A stretch of 64,000 bases of DNA from Acidobacteriota bacterium (lineage in GTDB: Bacteria; Acidobacteriota; Vicinamibacteria; Vicinamibacterales; CAVVIG01), in assembly GCA_003222395.1 (NCBI GenBank), contig QHWB01000035.1, positions 124,001 through 188,000 of the forward strand, given 5' to 3'. The notes under the pieces were generated by a model. It had not been told where the DNA came from. It did no database searches and saw only the letters and a program-made list of their open reading frames with translations. Made by a program: the position numbers and the translations under genes. Position 1 is the stretch's first letter. Each line of letters starts with the position of its first letter. Positions 1-8,414 of this stretch are shown here, piece by piece.

Positions 1-1422
1 AGCGCGGAGGCGCTCGACGCGTACCTCGCGCTGCTCTACGTGCCGGCGCCGCGCACCATCTATCAAAACATCTGGAAGCTGCCGGCCGGACATCTGCTCG
101 TCGCCGAGAACGGATCCGTGACGATCCGCCGGTATTGGGATCTCACGTTTACCGGCGACGGCGATCCGTCGCGCGAAGCGGCGTATCTCGATCGCCTGGA
201 GGCGCTCGTCGACGAATCGGTGCGGCTCCGTCTGCTGAGCGACGTGCCGCTCGGCGCGTTCCTCTCGGGCGGCATCGATTCGAGCCTCGTCGTCGCGTCG
301 ATGGTGAGGAGCTGTCCGACCCGCGTGGTGACGACATCGGTCGGCTTCGATGAGCAGGCGTTCAACGAGCTCGAATACGCGCGCACCGTCGCAACCCATC
401 TTGGGACCGAATCGCACGAGAAGATCGTCCGCCCCGACATCGTCGATCTGCTTCCGAAGCTCGCCTGGCACCTCGACGAGCCGTTCGCCGACTCGTCGGC
501 GGTGCCGACGTACTACGTCTCGAAGGCGGCGCGCGAACACGTCATCGTCGCGCTGTCGGGCGACGGCGGCGACGAGCTGTGGGCCGGTTACGCGCGGCAT
601 CGTGTCGAGCGGTGGGAAGTCGCCGCGCGTCAGTGGCTGGGCATCAAGGGAAGCCGCCTCGCGGGGCGGCTCGCCGCACGTCTGCCGCTGTCGGTGAAAG
701 GCGCCCGGTCGCTTCGGCACCTCGCGCTCGCGCCCGCCGACGCGTACGCGCAGAAGCACGCATACGGGATGTTCGAGAACGGTCTCCGCGCGGCGCTGTA
801 CTCGCCTGATTTTGCGCGAGAGGTGCGCGATGCCGATCCGTTCGTAGGATTCCGCAGCGCATATCAGGCATGTCCGTCGTCCGATCCGGTCGACCGCGCG
901 CTCTATGTCGACGTCAAGACCTATCTCGTCGACGACATCATGACCAAAGTCGACAAGATGAGCATGGCGGTGTCGCTCGAGTCGCGTGAGCCGTTGCTCG
1001 ATCACGAGCTGCTCGCCTTCGCGGCGTCCATTCCGTCGACGCTCAAAATCAGGAACGGCCGCGGCAAGTATCTCCTCCGACGCCTGCTTGCGCGACGGAT
1101 TCCGCAGTCGATCGTCCATCGGCCGAAGCAGGGATTCGCGGCGCCGATCGGTCAATGGCTGCGCGGGCCGCTCGTCCCGATGGTGCAGGAGCTGCTGCTC
1201 GACGGCCGTCTCAAGGCTCGCGGCGTGTTCGACGACCGCGAGGTCGCGCGCATCTGGCGCGAGCACCGCGACGGCGTCCACGACCACCCCCACCGGCTCT
1301 GGACGCTGGTGATGCTAGAGCTCTGGTTCCGTCGGTTCATCGACGGCGTCCAACGTGTGCAGCCGACCGGCGCTGCGTCGGACGGCGTGCGGGCGTTCAC
1401 GGCAAGCGTCGAGGCGGCATAG
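1..1422 (+). CDS. asnB: Asparagine synthetase-like amidotransferase, 5' truncated by window edge
   Basis: The reading frame is open from the first base, so the gene starts outside the window; the glutaminase domain with Cys1 is not visible. The visible 473 residues start at the end of the glutaminase domain (YVPAPRTIYQNIWKLPAGH) and continue into the ATP-pyrophosphatase domain. That domain has the PP-loop signature LSGGIDSS, the SGDGGDELWAGY segment and the KVDKMSMAVSLESREPLLD segment. The family transfers glutamine-derived ammonia to an adenylated carboxylate. In polysaccharide loci such proteins are thought to amidate sugars or lipid-linked intermediates rather than free aspartate. A glycosyltransferase follows after 13 nt, and a second paralogue lies at 2930. 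Confidence 0.9.
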   Translation, partial: SAEALDAYLALLYVPAPRTIYQNIWKLPAGHLLVAENGSVTIRRYWDLTFTGDGDPSREAAYLDRLEALVDESVRLRLLSDVPLGAFLSGGIDSSLVVASMVRSCPTRVVTTSVGFDEQAFNELEYARTVATHLGTESHEKIVRPDIVDLLPKLAWHLDEPFADSSAVPTYYVSKAAREHVIVALSGDGGDELWAGYARHRVERWEVAARQWLGIKGSRLAGRLAARLPLSVKGARSLRHLALAPADAYAQKHAYGMFENGLRAALYSPDFAREVRDADPFVGFRSAYQACPSSDPVDRALYVDVKTYLVDDIMTKVDKMSMAVSLESREPLLDHELLAFAASIPSTLKIRNGRGKYLLRRLLARRIPQSIVHRPKQGFAAPIGQWLRGPLVPMVQELLLDGRLKARGVFDDREVARIWREHRDGVHDHPHRLWTLVMLELWFRRFIDGVQRVQPTGAASDGVRAFTASVEAA

Positions 1423-1435
1423 TGGAATCGTGTCG

Positions 1436-2548
1436 ATGCGCAAGCTTCACGTCGCGATCGTCGCCCCGTCGCTGCAGACCCTCGGTGGCCAGGCGGTACA
1501 GGCAGACCGTCTCGTGCGTGCCTGGTGTTCGGATCTGGACGTGAATGCCTGGTTCGTGGCCTCGAATCCGGCGCCGCCGCGGTGGATGGCGCCCGCGGTG
1601 CGTTTCAAGTGGGCGCGCAACGCGGTGATGCTGGCGCAGTACGTCCCTCGTCTGCCATCGGCGCTTGCGGGTGCCGATTTGGTACACGTCTTTGCCGCGC
1701 CGTACGCACGCTTTTGGCTCGCGCCGTTGCCGGCCGTGGCCGCCTCGCGGACGTTTGCGCGTCCGGTCGTGCTGAACTATCGCAACGGCGAGGCTGCGGA
1801 TCATCTGCAGCGTTCGCCGATCGCCCGGGCGGTAATGGCGAGCGCCGATCGTATCGTGGTGCCGTCTCAGTACCTGGTCGACGTGCTGATGGGATTCGGC
1901 CTGCACGCGACGGCGATTGCCAACGTCATCGACCTCGATCGGTTCCGCTTTCGCGACCGCGAGCCGTTACGACCGCGCGTGCTGTCGACGAGGAATTTCC
2001 ACGAGCTCTATAACGTCGAGTGCACGATTCGCGCGTTTCGCATCGTGCAGACGTGTCGTCCGGACGCCAGCCTGACGCTCGTCGGCGGCGGTCCGCTCGA
2101 GCGTCATCTGCGATCGCTCGTCGAGAAACTCCGGCTCGCGCAGGTCGAATTTCTCGGCTACGTCGACCAGCACGAGATCCACCGCGTCTACGCGGATCAC
2201 GACATCTACATTCAGAGTCCCAACGTCGACAACATGCCGAACTCGGTCATCGAGGCGTTCGCGAGCGGGTTGCCCGTCGTCTCGACCAACGCAGGCGGCG
2301 TTCCGGTGCTCGTCGCCCACGAACGCGACGGCCTGCTCGCCGACGTCCACGATCACCGCGCCCTCGCGGCAGGCGTGCTTCGCCTGCTCGCCCAGCCGGA
2401 TTTCGCGCGGCGGCTCGCGCAGGCCGCCCGCGTGAAGTGCGAGGCGTTCACCTGGGCGGCGGTGCGCGAGCGTTGGCTGAAGCTGTACGACGAAGTCGTC
2501 ACCGCCCCGGTAGCAAGGACAGCGAGCGTCCCCACGCATGTGGCCTGA
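1436..2548 (+). CDS. GT4-family glycosyltransferase
   Basis: The protein has 370 residues and a GT-B fold layout. The N-terminal half begins MRKLHVAIVAPSLQTLGGQAVQ, with the glycine-rich acceptor loop. The C-terminal half carries the donor-site signature NSVIEAFASGLPVVSTNAGG (about residues 260-285). The ATG at 1436 was chosen because it opens directly into the first beta strand; a GTG two codons upstream is an alternative. It probably adds a sugar to a lipid-linked exopolysaccharide unit at the cytoplasmic membrane face. It lies between two asparagine-synthetase-like genes, and its 3' end overlaps the next reading frame by 11 nt. The sugar substrate cannot be read from the sequence. Confidence 0.85.
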   Translation: MRKLHVAIVAPSLQTLGGQAVQADRLVRAWCSDLDVNAWFVASNPAPPRWMAPAVRFKWARNAVMLAQYVPRLPSALAGADLVHVFAAPYARFWLAPLPAVAASRTFARPVVLNYRNGEAADHLQRSPIARAVMASADRIVVPSQYLVDVLMGFGLHATAIANVIDLDRFRFRDREPLRPRVLSTRNFHELYNVECTIRAFRIVQTCRPDASLTLVGGGPLERHLRSLVEKLRLAQVEFLGYVDQHEIHRVYADHDIYIQSPNVDNMPNSVIEAFASGLPVVSTNAGGVPVLVAHERDGLLADVHDHRALAAGVLRLLAQPDFARRLAQAARVKCEAFTWAAVRERWLKLYDEVVTAPVARTASVPTHVA

Positions 2549-2930
2549 AAGTCGCATTCCACTCGCCGTCGTGATGGCGAGCTTCGATCCCGGCGGCACC
2601 GAGCACCAGATGATCGAGCTGATTCGGCGTCTCGATCGGCGGCGCTGGGAAGTGCACGTCGCCTGCCTTCGTAAAGGAGGTGCGTGGCTGCAGCGTGCAG
2701 TGGATACCGCTTCGTCGGTTGCGCAGTTCGACGTGAGAAGCTTCCGACGCCCTGCCGCCGGGCGCCGGATGGTCTCCTTCGCTCGATGGTGCCGCGAGCG
2801 GCGTATCGCCATCGTTCACACGGCTGAACTCGACGCGCATCGGCGCGCGGCGTCCCGTTCCAAACACACGCGATCCGAACCGCGCGAGCGAATCACCGAT
2901 GGGGCATGGCGCCCCGCGAGCATCGAATAA
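2538..2930 (+). pseudogene. Truncated N-terminal fragment of a GT4 glycosyltransferase
   Basis: The 130-codon frame begins like the N-terminal domain of a GT4 enzyme (VVMASFDPGGTEHQMIEL, later RRIAIVHTAEL). After about 100 residues it loses all resemblance and runs through an arginine/serine-rich tail to a TAA. The TAA overlaps the ATG of the next gene (TAATG). The whole nucleotide-sugar-binding domain, normally another 250 residues, is missing, so no catalytic activity is expected. The overlaps on both sides suggest a deletion that fused the operon rather than a designed small protein. It could still be translated and coupled to the downstream asnB. Confidence 0.6.
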
Positions 2931-4993
2931 TGTGTGGGATCGCAGGTTTCGTTGGTTGTGATCGACTCGATCGCGAGGCGCCGCGGCGTGCGCTGCGCAT
3001 GCGCGACGTCATGCAGTACCGCGGACCGGATGAGGCCGGACTCCACTGCGACGATTTCGCGGCACTCGCGCATCGCCGGCTCAGCATCGTCGATTTGAGC
3101 ACCGGTCAGCAGCCGCTGTCGAACGAGGACGGCACCATCTGGGTGATCTACAACGGCGAGATCTACAACCACGGGGATGTCCGGCCCGAGCTCGAGTCGC
3201 ACGGTCACCGCTATCGCACCAAGTCGGACACTGAAATGATCGTCCACGCGTACGAGCAGTGGGGCGACGACTGCGTCCACCGATTCCGCGGGATGTTTGC
3301 GTTCGCAATCTGGGATGCCCCGAAGCGGCGCCTGCTGCTGTCGCGCGATCGCCTCGGGATCAAACCGCTGTACTGGTGCCGCGCCGGCAACACGCTGCTG
3401 TTCGGATCGGAGATCAAGGCGATTCTGGCGAGCGGGCTCGTGCCGGCCGATCCGAATTACGCCGTCCTGCCCGAAGTCCTCAGCACGCGCTACACGTCGG
3501 GCGAAGAAACGCTGTTCAAGGGGATTTACAAGCTGCTGCCGGGCCACCAGCTCGTGTTCGAGCTCGGCGAGATTCGCGTGCGACAGTACTGGGACGTGCC
3601 GGTTGGCGAGCGTTCGGAGCGCTCCCGCTCGGCTGAAAGCCTCGCGCCACACTCGGGAGGTCGCGCGAGCCTTTCAGGCGAGAGTGGCCGTGACGTCGTC
3701 GATCAATTCCGATCGCTGTTGACCGAATCGGTTCGTCTCCGCCTGATGAGCGACGTGCCGCTCGGCATGTTCCTCTCGGGCGGCATCGACAGCAGCGCCG
3801 TCGCCGCGCTGATGGCGGGGCTCATCGATCGGCCGCTGCAGACGTTCTCGATTGCGTTCAAGGAACGCGCGTTCAACGAGCTCGAGTACGCGCGCGAGGT
3901 CGCGCGAACGATTGGCGCCGAGTCGCACGAGGTCGTGATCGACGACGCCGATTTCTTTGGCGCGCTGCCGAAGCTGGTGTGGCATGAAGACGAGCCCATC
4001 GCGCATCCCTCCAGCGTGCCGCTCTACTACGTCTCCGCGCTGGCACGCCAGCACGTGACCGTCGTGCTGACGGGCGAAGGCAGTGACGAGCTCATGGCCG
4101 GCTACGGCAAATACCTGCGCCTGGCGTGGAACTGGCGCGCCGGAACTGTGTACGAACGCGCGGTGCCGCGCGGCGTGCGCAACCTGGTGGCCTCTCGCAT
4201 CGTCCCGCACGTGCCAGGACTGGTCGGACGGTACGCACGCCGTTCGTTTCTCGCCATGGACCGCACGCCGGAGGCGATGTTCCTCGACAACTTCGCGGCA
4301 ATCCGCCTGTCCGATCAGCAGCGGCTGCTCGCGCCCGCGTTCCGCGATGGCGCGACGAAGTCGAACGCGTACGGGCCGTCTCTCGATTACTTCGAGCGGC
4401 CAAACGGGTCGAGCACGCTGCTCGATCGCCTGCTCTACGCCGACATCAAGACCTACCTCGTCGAGCTGCTGATGAAGCAGGACCAGATGAGCATGGCGGC
4501 CTCGATCGAGAGCCGGGTCCCCTTCCTCGATCACGTGCTCGTCGAGTTCGTCGCTCGACTCCCCGACGAGTGGAAGCTCTCGGGCGTGACGACCAAGCGC
4601 ATCCTGCGCGAGGCAATGAAGGGGGTTCTGCCGGAATCGATCCTCAATCGCCCGAAGATGGGATTCCCGGTGCCGTTCGCATCGTGGACAAGAGACGCGT
4701 GGAACGGAATGGTACGAGAGGTGCTGCTGGACCGTCGCGCGCGCGAGCGCGGCATCATCGATGCGCCAGCCGTCGATCGCCTGCTGCGCGATCACGCAGA
4801 CGGACGCACCGACGGCGGCGATCGTCTGTGGAGCCTGTTGAACCTGGAGCTGTGGCACCGCACGTTCATCGATAACGAAGGAGTTCAGGCGTTGCCCGGT
4901 GTGGCAGCGTCGCCGCGACGCTCTGTTCTGGATGTACCCGAGCGCTACGGCACCACAGCTTCGAGCGCGGGGGTGGGGCCCCGCGCGGCGTAG
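2930..4993 (+). CDS. asnB: Asparagine synthetase-like amidotransferase (exopolysaccharide type) with two repeat-derived segments
   Basis: The protein has 687 residues. The start MCGIAGFVG exposes the catalytic Cys2 of class II glutaminases. The N-terminal domain (1-210) contains the GRGPD-type segment YRGPDEAG and YNGEIYNH. The synthetase domain has LSGGIDSS (about 280-288), TGEGSDELMAGY and KQDQMSMAASIESRVPFLD. It resembles the asparagine-synthetase-like proteins of exosortase/PEP-CTERM polysaccharide loci. About 20 residues from base 3624 are encoded by a REP-like palindrome inserted between the two domains. The last 25 residues (from base 4917) come from the junction repeat, so the protein is longer than usual. 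The next gene starts 6 nt after the stop. Confidence 0.92.
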   Translation: MCGIAGFVGCDRLDREAPRRALRMRDVMQYRGPDEAGLHCDDFAALAHRRLSIVDLSTGQQPLSNEDGTIWVIYNGEIYNHGDVRPELESHGHRYRTKSDTEMIVHAYEQWGDDCVHRFRGMFAFAIWDAPKRRLLLSRDRLGIKPLYWCRAGNTLLFGSEIKAILASGLVPADPNYAVLPEVLSTRYTSGEETLFKGIYKLLPGHQLVFELGEIRVRQYWDVPVGERSERSRSAESLAPHSGGRASLSGESGRDVVDQFRSLLTESVRLRLMSDVPLGMFLSGGIDSSAVAALMAGLIDRPLQTFSIAFKERAFNELEYAREVARTIGAESHEVVIDDADFFGALPKLVWHEDEPIAHPSSVPLYYVSALARQHVTVVLTGEGSDELMAGYGKYLRLAWNWRAGTVYERAVPRGVRNLVASRIVPHVPGLVGRYARRSFLAMDRTPEAMFLDNFAAIRLSDQQRLLAPAFRDGATKSNAYGPSLDYFERPNGSSTLLDRLLYADIKTYLVELLMKQDQMSMAASIESRVPFLDHVLVEFVARLPDEWKLSGVTTKRILREAMKGVLPESILNRPKMGFPVPFASWTRDAWNGMVREVLLDRRARERGIIDAPAVDRLLRDHADGRTDGGDRLWSLLNLELWHRTFIDNEGVQALPGVAASPRRSVLDVPERYGTTASSAGVGPRAA
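3624..3682. repeat. REP-like palindromic repeat inside asnB
   Basis: The segment contains GCTCGGCTGAAAGCCTCGCG followed by GCGCGAGCCTTTCAGGCGAG, two facing hairpin units of the same family seen at 8333, 16187, 19905, 54543 and 60768. Its insertion keeps the reading frame and adds about 20 residues rich in S, R and E between the glutaminase and synthetase domains of AsnB. Confidence 0.75.
4917..4991 (+). repeat. Junction repeat (family A) forming the C-terminus of AsnB and the asnB/GT boundary
   Basis: It begins CGACGCTCTGTTCTGGATG and ends in the GC hairpin GCGGGGGTGGGGCCCCGCGC just before the next start codon. It is translated in frame as RRSVLDVPERYG and so supplies the AsnB C-terminus. 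The orientation is the same as transcription, as in nearly all other copies. Confidence 0.75.
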
Positions 4994-4999
4994 AGCACG

Positions 5000-6286
5000 A
5001 TGCGTATTCTGTGGCTCAAATCGGACCTTCTGTTGCCGCTCGACAAAGGCGGCAAGCTGCGGACGTGGCACCTGATGCGCCATCTGGCGCGGCGTCACGA
5101 GATCACCTATCTCGCGTTTGCCGAGCCGGGGACGGCGCGATCCGATGTCGAGGGGATGAAGGAAGTCGCGGCACGCGTGGAGACGATCGAGCGCAGCGAT
5201 CCGGCAAAGGGATCGGTGCGCTTTTACGCCGACGCGGCGCTGCATGTCGTCGATCCACTGCCGTATGCCGTCGGGAAATATCGGTCGGCCGCGTTTCGGC
5301 GAAAGCTGGATCGTTTGTTCGCAGAAGAGTCGTTCGATCTGCTGGTTTGCGATTTCCTGTTCCCGGCGGTGAACCTGCCCGAGCATCTGCCGTGCCCGTC
5401 CGTCATCTTCACGCACAACGTCGAGTCGGAGATCTGGCGCAGGCATGCGGAAACGAAGCGGAGCGTCCTTTCGAAGCTGCTATACGGCGCACAGCATCGG
5501 CGGATGCTGCGATATGAGCGGCAGACACTCCGTCGTTTCGACGGCGTGCTCGCGGTATCCGATGCCGATCGCGAAACGCTCGCGCATCTGTATCCGGACG
5601 CGATTCGCCAGCCGGTGCACGTCGTGCCGACGGGTGTGGACACGGCGTATTTCAGCCCAGTCCCAAGAGACCAGCAACCTGTCACCCGCAACCGGCAACC
5701 GGTCCCCAGTCTGATCTTCACCGGTTCGATGGACTGGCTGCCGAACGAAGATGCGATGCTCTATTTCTGCCGCGAGATCCTGCCGTTCATCCGCTCCGAG
5801 GAACCGCTCGCGCGATTGACGATCGTCGGCCGCGCGCCGACCCCGGCGGTGAAGAAACTCGCCGACGCAGCCGGCATCGTCGTCACCGGACGCGTGGACG
5901 ATGTGCGGCCGTACATGCGGGAGGCATCGGTGTACGTCGTGCCGCTACGCATCGGCGGCGGTACGCGGCTCAAGATTTTCGAAGCGATGGCGATGGGCAA
6001 GGCGGTGGTGTCGACGACCATCGGCGCCGAAGGTCTGCCGGTCACCAACGGAACACACGTGATGGTCGCCGACGATCCGGCATCGTTCGCCCGCGCGGTC
6101 GTCGTCCTGATCCGCGACGCAGACCGACGCCAGCAACTCGAAGTCGCCGCCCGCGCGCTCGTCGTCGAGAAGTACGACTGGTCGGCTGTCGCGGGTGAAC
6201 TGGAAATCGCGCTGGCCCGCTTTGCCGGCCGGCGCGCTGGAGAAATCAATCCATGCAAGTCTCCGTCTTTGGTCTTGGATACGTAG
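5000..6286 (+). CDS. GT4 glycosyltransferase of exosortase-type polysaccharide loci
   Basis: The protein has 428 residues. Its N-terminus (LLPLDKGGKLRTWHLMRHLA) closely resembles the sugar transferases associated with PEP-CTERM/exosortase polysaccharide clusters. The nucleotide-sugar-binding half has FTGSMDWLPNEDA, VVPLRIGGGTRLKIFEAMAMG and VVSTTIGAEGL. It should act at the inner membrane in building a repeat unit. At about residues 221-237 a proline/glutamine/arginine stretch is encoded by 7-bp units (CAGCAAC-like) inserted in frame at the linker between the two Rossmann domains. The 3' end overlaps the next gene by 34 nt, indicating translational coupling. Confidence 0.87.
   Translation: MRILWLKSDLLLPLDKGGKLRTWHLMRHLARRHEITYLAFAEPGTARSDVEGMKEVAARVETIERSDPAKGSVRFYADAALHVVDPLPYAVGKYRSAAFRRKLDRLFAEESFDLLVCDFLFPAVNLPEHLPCPSVIFTHNVESEIWRRHAETKRSVLSKLLYGAQHRRMLRYERQTLRRFDGVLAVSDADRETLAHLYPDAIRQPVHVVPTGVDTAYFSPVPRDQQPVTRNRQPVPSLIFTGSMDWLPNEDAMLYFCREILPFIRSEEPLARLTIVGRAPTPAVKKLADAAGIVVTGRVDDVRPYMREASVYVVPLRIGGGTRLKIFEAMAMGKAVVSTTIGAEGLPVTNGTHVMVADDPASFARAVVVLIRDADRRQQLEVAARALVVEKYDWSAVAGELEIALARFAGRRAGEINPCKSPSLVLDT
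5662..5708 (+). repeat. Heptamer tandem array in a glycosyltransferase gene
   Basis: Degenerate 7-bp units (CAGCAAC, CTGTCAC, CCGCAAC, CGGCAAC, CGGTCCC) occur in a row inside the coding sequence. They match the CAGCAAC units at 57908. They encode a linker between the two GT-B domains. Confidence 0.6.
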
Positions 6287-7569
6287 GGAGCGTCTCGGCG
6301 GCATCGTTTGCCGCGGACGGACATCACGTAATCGGGGTCGACGTGAACCCCGACAAGGTGGCGGCGATCAACGCGGGACGGAGCCCGATCGTCGAGCCGG
6401 GGCTCGAGGACGTCCTCGCGCGGACCGTCGCCGAGGGGCGGCTGCGCGCGACGACCGACACGGCGGACGCCGTTCGCGAAACCGAGGTGTCGCTGCTCTG
6501 CGTGGGTACGCCGAGCCGCCGAAACGGCAGCCTCGATTTGACGTATCTCGAGCGCGTCAGCGAGCAGATCGGCGCCTCGCTTCGGGACAAGTCGAGTTAC
6601 CACGTCGTCGTCGTCCGCAGCACGGTGCTGCCCGGCACCACGCATGGCGTCGTCATTCCTGCGCTCGAGCGCGAGTCGGGTAAGACCTACGGCGATGGGT
6701 TCGGCGTCTCGGTCAATCCGGAGTTTCTGCGCGAGGGGACGGCGTTGAAAGACTTCCGCAAGCCGCCGCTGACGCTCGTCGGCCACAACCACGCCGCTGA
6801 CGCGAGCGGAACGATTGCCCTCTACCAATCGATTGACGCGCCGCTGGTCAGCACGAGCATCAGCGTCGCCGAGATGATGAAGTACACGAGCAACGCGTGG
6901 CACGCGCTGAAGATCTGCTTCGCGAACGAGATCGGCAACCTGTGTAAGCGCGTCGGCGTCGACAGCCACGACGTTATGGACATCTTCTGCCGCGACGAGA
7001 AGTTGAATCTGTCCTCATGCTACCTGAAGCCGGGATTCGCGTTCGGCGGTTCGTGTCTACCGAAGGATGTGCGCGCGCTGCAATACCGTGCGAAGGAGCT
7101 CGACGTCGAGCTTCCCGTCATCTCACAGATCCTGCCGAGCAACAGGCTGCAGATTCAGCAGGCGTTCGATCAAGTGATGGACACGGGCAGGAAGAAGATC
7201 GGTCTGCTCGGCTTCAGCTTCAAGGCGGGTACTGATGATCTTCGCGAGAGCCCCATCGTGATTCTCGCCGAGCAGCTCCTCGGCAAGGGTCTGTCGGTCT
7301 GCATCTACGACAAAAACGTCTCGCTGGCGAAGCTGGTCGGCTCGAACAAGGAGTACATCGAAAAGCAGATACCGCACCTGTCCTCGCTGCTGTGCAACGC
7401 CGTCGATGAAGTCATCGAGAAGTCGGAAGTGATTGTCGTGGGCAACCAGTCGCCGGAGTTCGCCGACGCGCTGAGGAAATGCCGGGCGGATCAGATCATC
7501 ATCGATCTCGTGCGGCTCCCGATCTATGGATCGCTGCTGCAGGCGGACTATCGGGGAATCTGCTGGTGA
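6253..7569 (+). CDS. algD: GDP-mannose 6-dehydrogenase (AlgD-like) of the UDP-glucose/GDP-mannose dehydrogenase family
   Basis: This NAD-dependent enzyme oxidises the C6 hydroxyl of a nucleotide sugar twice to give a uronic acid, providing the acidic sugar of an exopolysaccharide. The N-terminal Rossmann motif is VFGLGYVGS (residues 5-13). NPEFLREGTALKDF follows, and the catalytic Cys sits in FGGSCLPKDV at residue 268, the same number as the catalytic cysteine of Pseudomonas AlgD. The C-terminal domain has FKAGTDDLRESP, and the protein ends GICW, as AlgD does; this favours GDP-mannose over UDP-glucose. Length is normal (438 residues). It overlaps the glycosyltransferase before it by 34 nt and the formyltransferase after it by 4 nt. 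Confidence 0.88.
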   Translation: MQVSVFGLGYVGSVSAASFAADGHHVIGVDVNPDKVAAINAGRSPIVEPGLEDVLARTVAEGRLRATTDTADAVRETEVSLLCVGTPSRRNGSLDLTYLERVSEQIGASLRDKSSYHVVVVRSTVLPGTTHGVVIPALERESGKTYGDGFGVSVNPEFLREGTALKDFRKPPLTLVGHNHAADASGTIALYQSIDAPLVSTSISVAEMMKYTSNAWHALKICFANEIGNLCKRVGVDSHDVMDIFCRDEKLNLSSCYLKPGFAFGGSCLPKDVRALQYRAKELDVELPVISQILPSNRLQIQQAFDQVMDTGRKKIGLLGFSFKAGTDDLRESPIVILAEQLLGKGLSVCIYDKNVSLAKLVGSNKEYIEKQIPHLSSLLCNAVDEVIEKSEVIVVGNQSPEFADALRKCRADQIIIDLVRLPIYGSLLQADYRGICW

Positions 7570-8414
7570 AAACCGCTCTCATCTGTCACGAAAGCGCCTC
7601 CCTTGATCGAGAGGGACTCGTTCGCTGGCTAGGATCGTTTTCGACCTTCGCGGGCACCGTCGTCATCCGCGAACCCGGTCGACAGTTGCGGAAGCGCGTC
7701 ACACGCGAGATCAGGCGCGTCGGGTGGCGACGCTTCCTCGACGTGCTCGCCTTCCGCGCCTATTACCGCCTTGCCCACGCCCGAGCTGACGTCGCGTGGG
7801 AGCGGCAGGAGCTCGAACGTCTGCGCGGCTTGTTTCCGATTCGGCCGCGGGCGCCGGAGCTCGTTGTGTCGTCACCGAATTCGCCAGAGGCGGAAACGTT
7901 CCTGCGCGAGCGGCAACCGGATCTCGTCATCGCGCGCTGCAAGACGCTGCTGAAGGAACAGGTATTCACGATCCCGCATCTCGGGACGTATGTCATGCAT
8001 CCGGGGATCTGTCCGGAGTATCGCAATGCGCATGGCTGCTTCTGGGCGCGCGCCAACGGCGACCACAACAACGTCGGAATGACGCTGCTGCGTATCGATC
8101 GCGGCGTCGACACCGGTCCCGTGTTCGGATTCTTCCGCGTCGATGCCGATGTGTCGGAGTCGCACGTGGTGACGCAGCATCGCGTCGTTCTCGAGCATCT
8201 CGACGCGATCCGTGACGCATTGATCGCGATCGAAGCCGGCACGGCGCAACCCATCGACACCACCGGCCGCTCGTCCGCGACCTGGGGCCAGCCGTGGCTC
8301 AGCGCACATATACGAATGCGGCGACGACGCGGCGCGCGAGCCTTCAAAGCGAGCGGACCCTCCAACGTCGCCCTCGATGGCTCGGCCAAAAGCCTCGCGC
8401 TACCGAACGAATGA
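7566..8414 (+). CDS. Formyltransferase-fold protein (sugar or amino-acid N-formyltransferase type)
   Basis: The GTG start at 7566 overlaps the previous stop (GTGA). Residues 100-235 show the formyltransferase signature: HPGICPEYRNAHGCFWARANG with the catalytic His, then MTLLRIDRGVDTGPVFG with the conserved Asp. Methionyl-tRNA formyltransferase is unlikely because the usual N-terminal and C-terminal domains differ. In a polysaccharide locus the protein may formylate an amino sugar. The last 25 residues (from base 8333) are encoded by a REP-like repeat and are probably not part of the fold. The stop overlaps the next ATG (ATGA). Confidence 0.78.
   Translation: MKTALICHESASLDREGLVRWLGSFSTFAGTVVIREPGRQLRKRVTREIRRVGWRRFLDVLAFRAYYRLAHARADVAWERQELERLRGLFPIRPRAPELVVSSPNSPEAETFLRERQPDLVIARCKTLLKEQVFTIPHLGTYVMHPGICPEYRNAHGCFWARANGDHNNVGMTLLRIDRGVDTGPVFGFFRVDADVSESHVVTQHRVVLEHLDAIRDALIAIEAGTAQPIDTTGRSSATWGQPWLSAHIRMRRRRGARAFKASGPSNVALDGSAKSLALPNE
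8333..8404. repeat. REP-like palindromic repeat at the 3' end of the formyltransferase gene
   Basis: GCGCGAGCCTTCAAAGCGAGCGG and, 45 bp on, CGGCCAAAAGCCTCGCGCTAC are degenerate copies of the GTAG-headed hairpin family in facing orientation. They encode the C-terminal tail of the formyltransferase, and the following gene starts 7 bp later. Confidence 0.65.
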
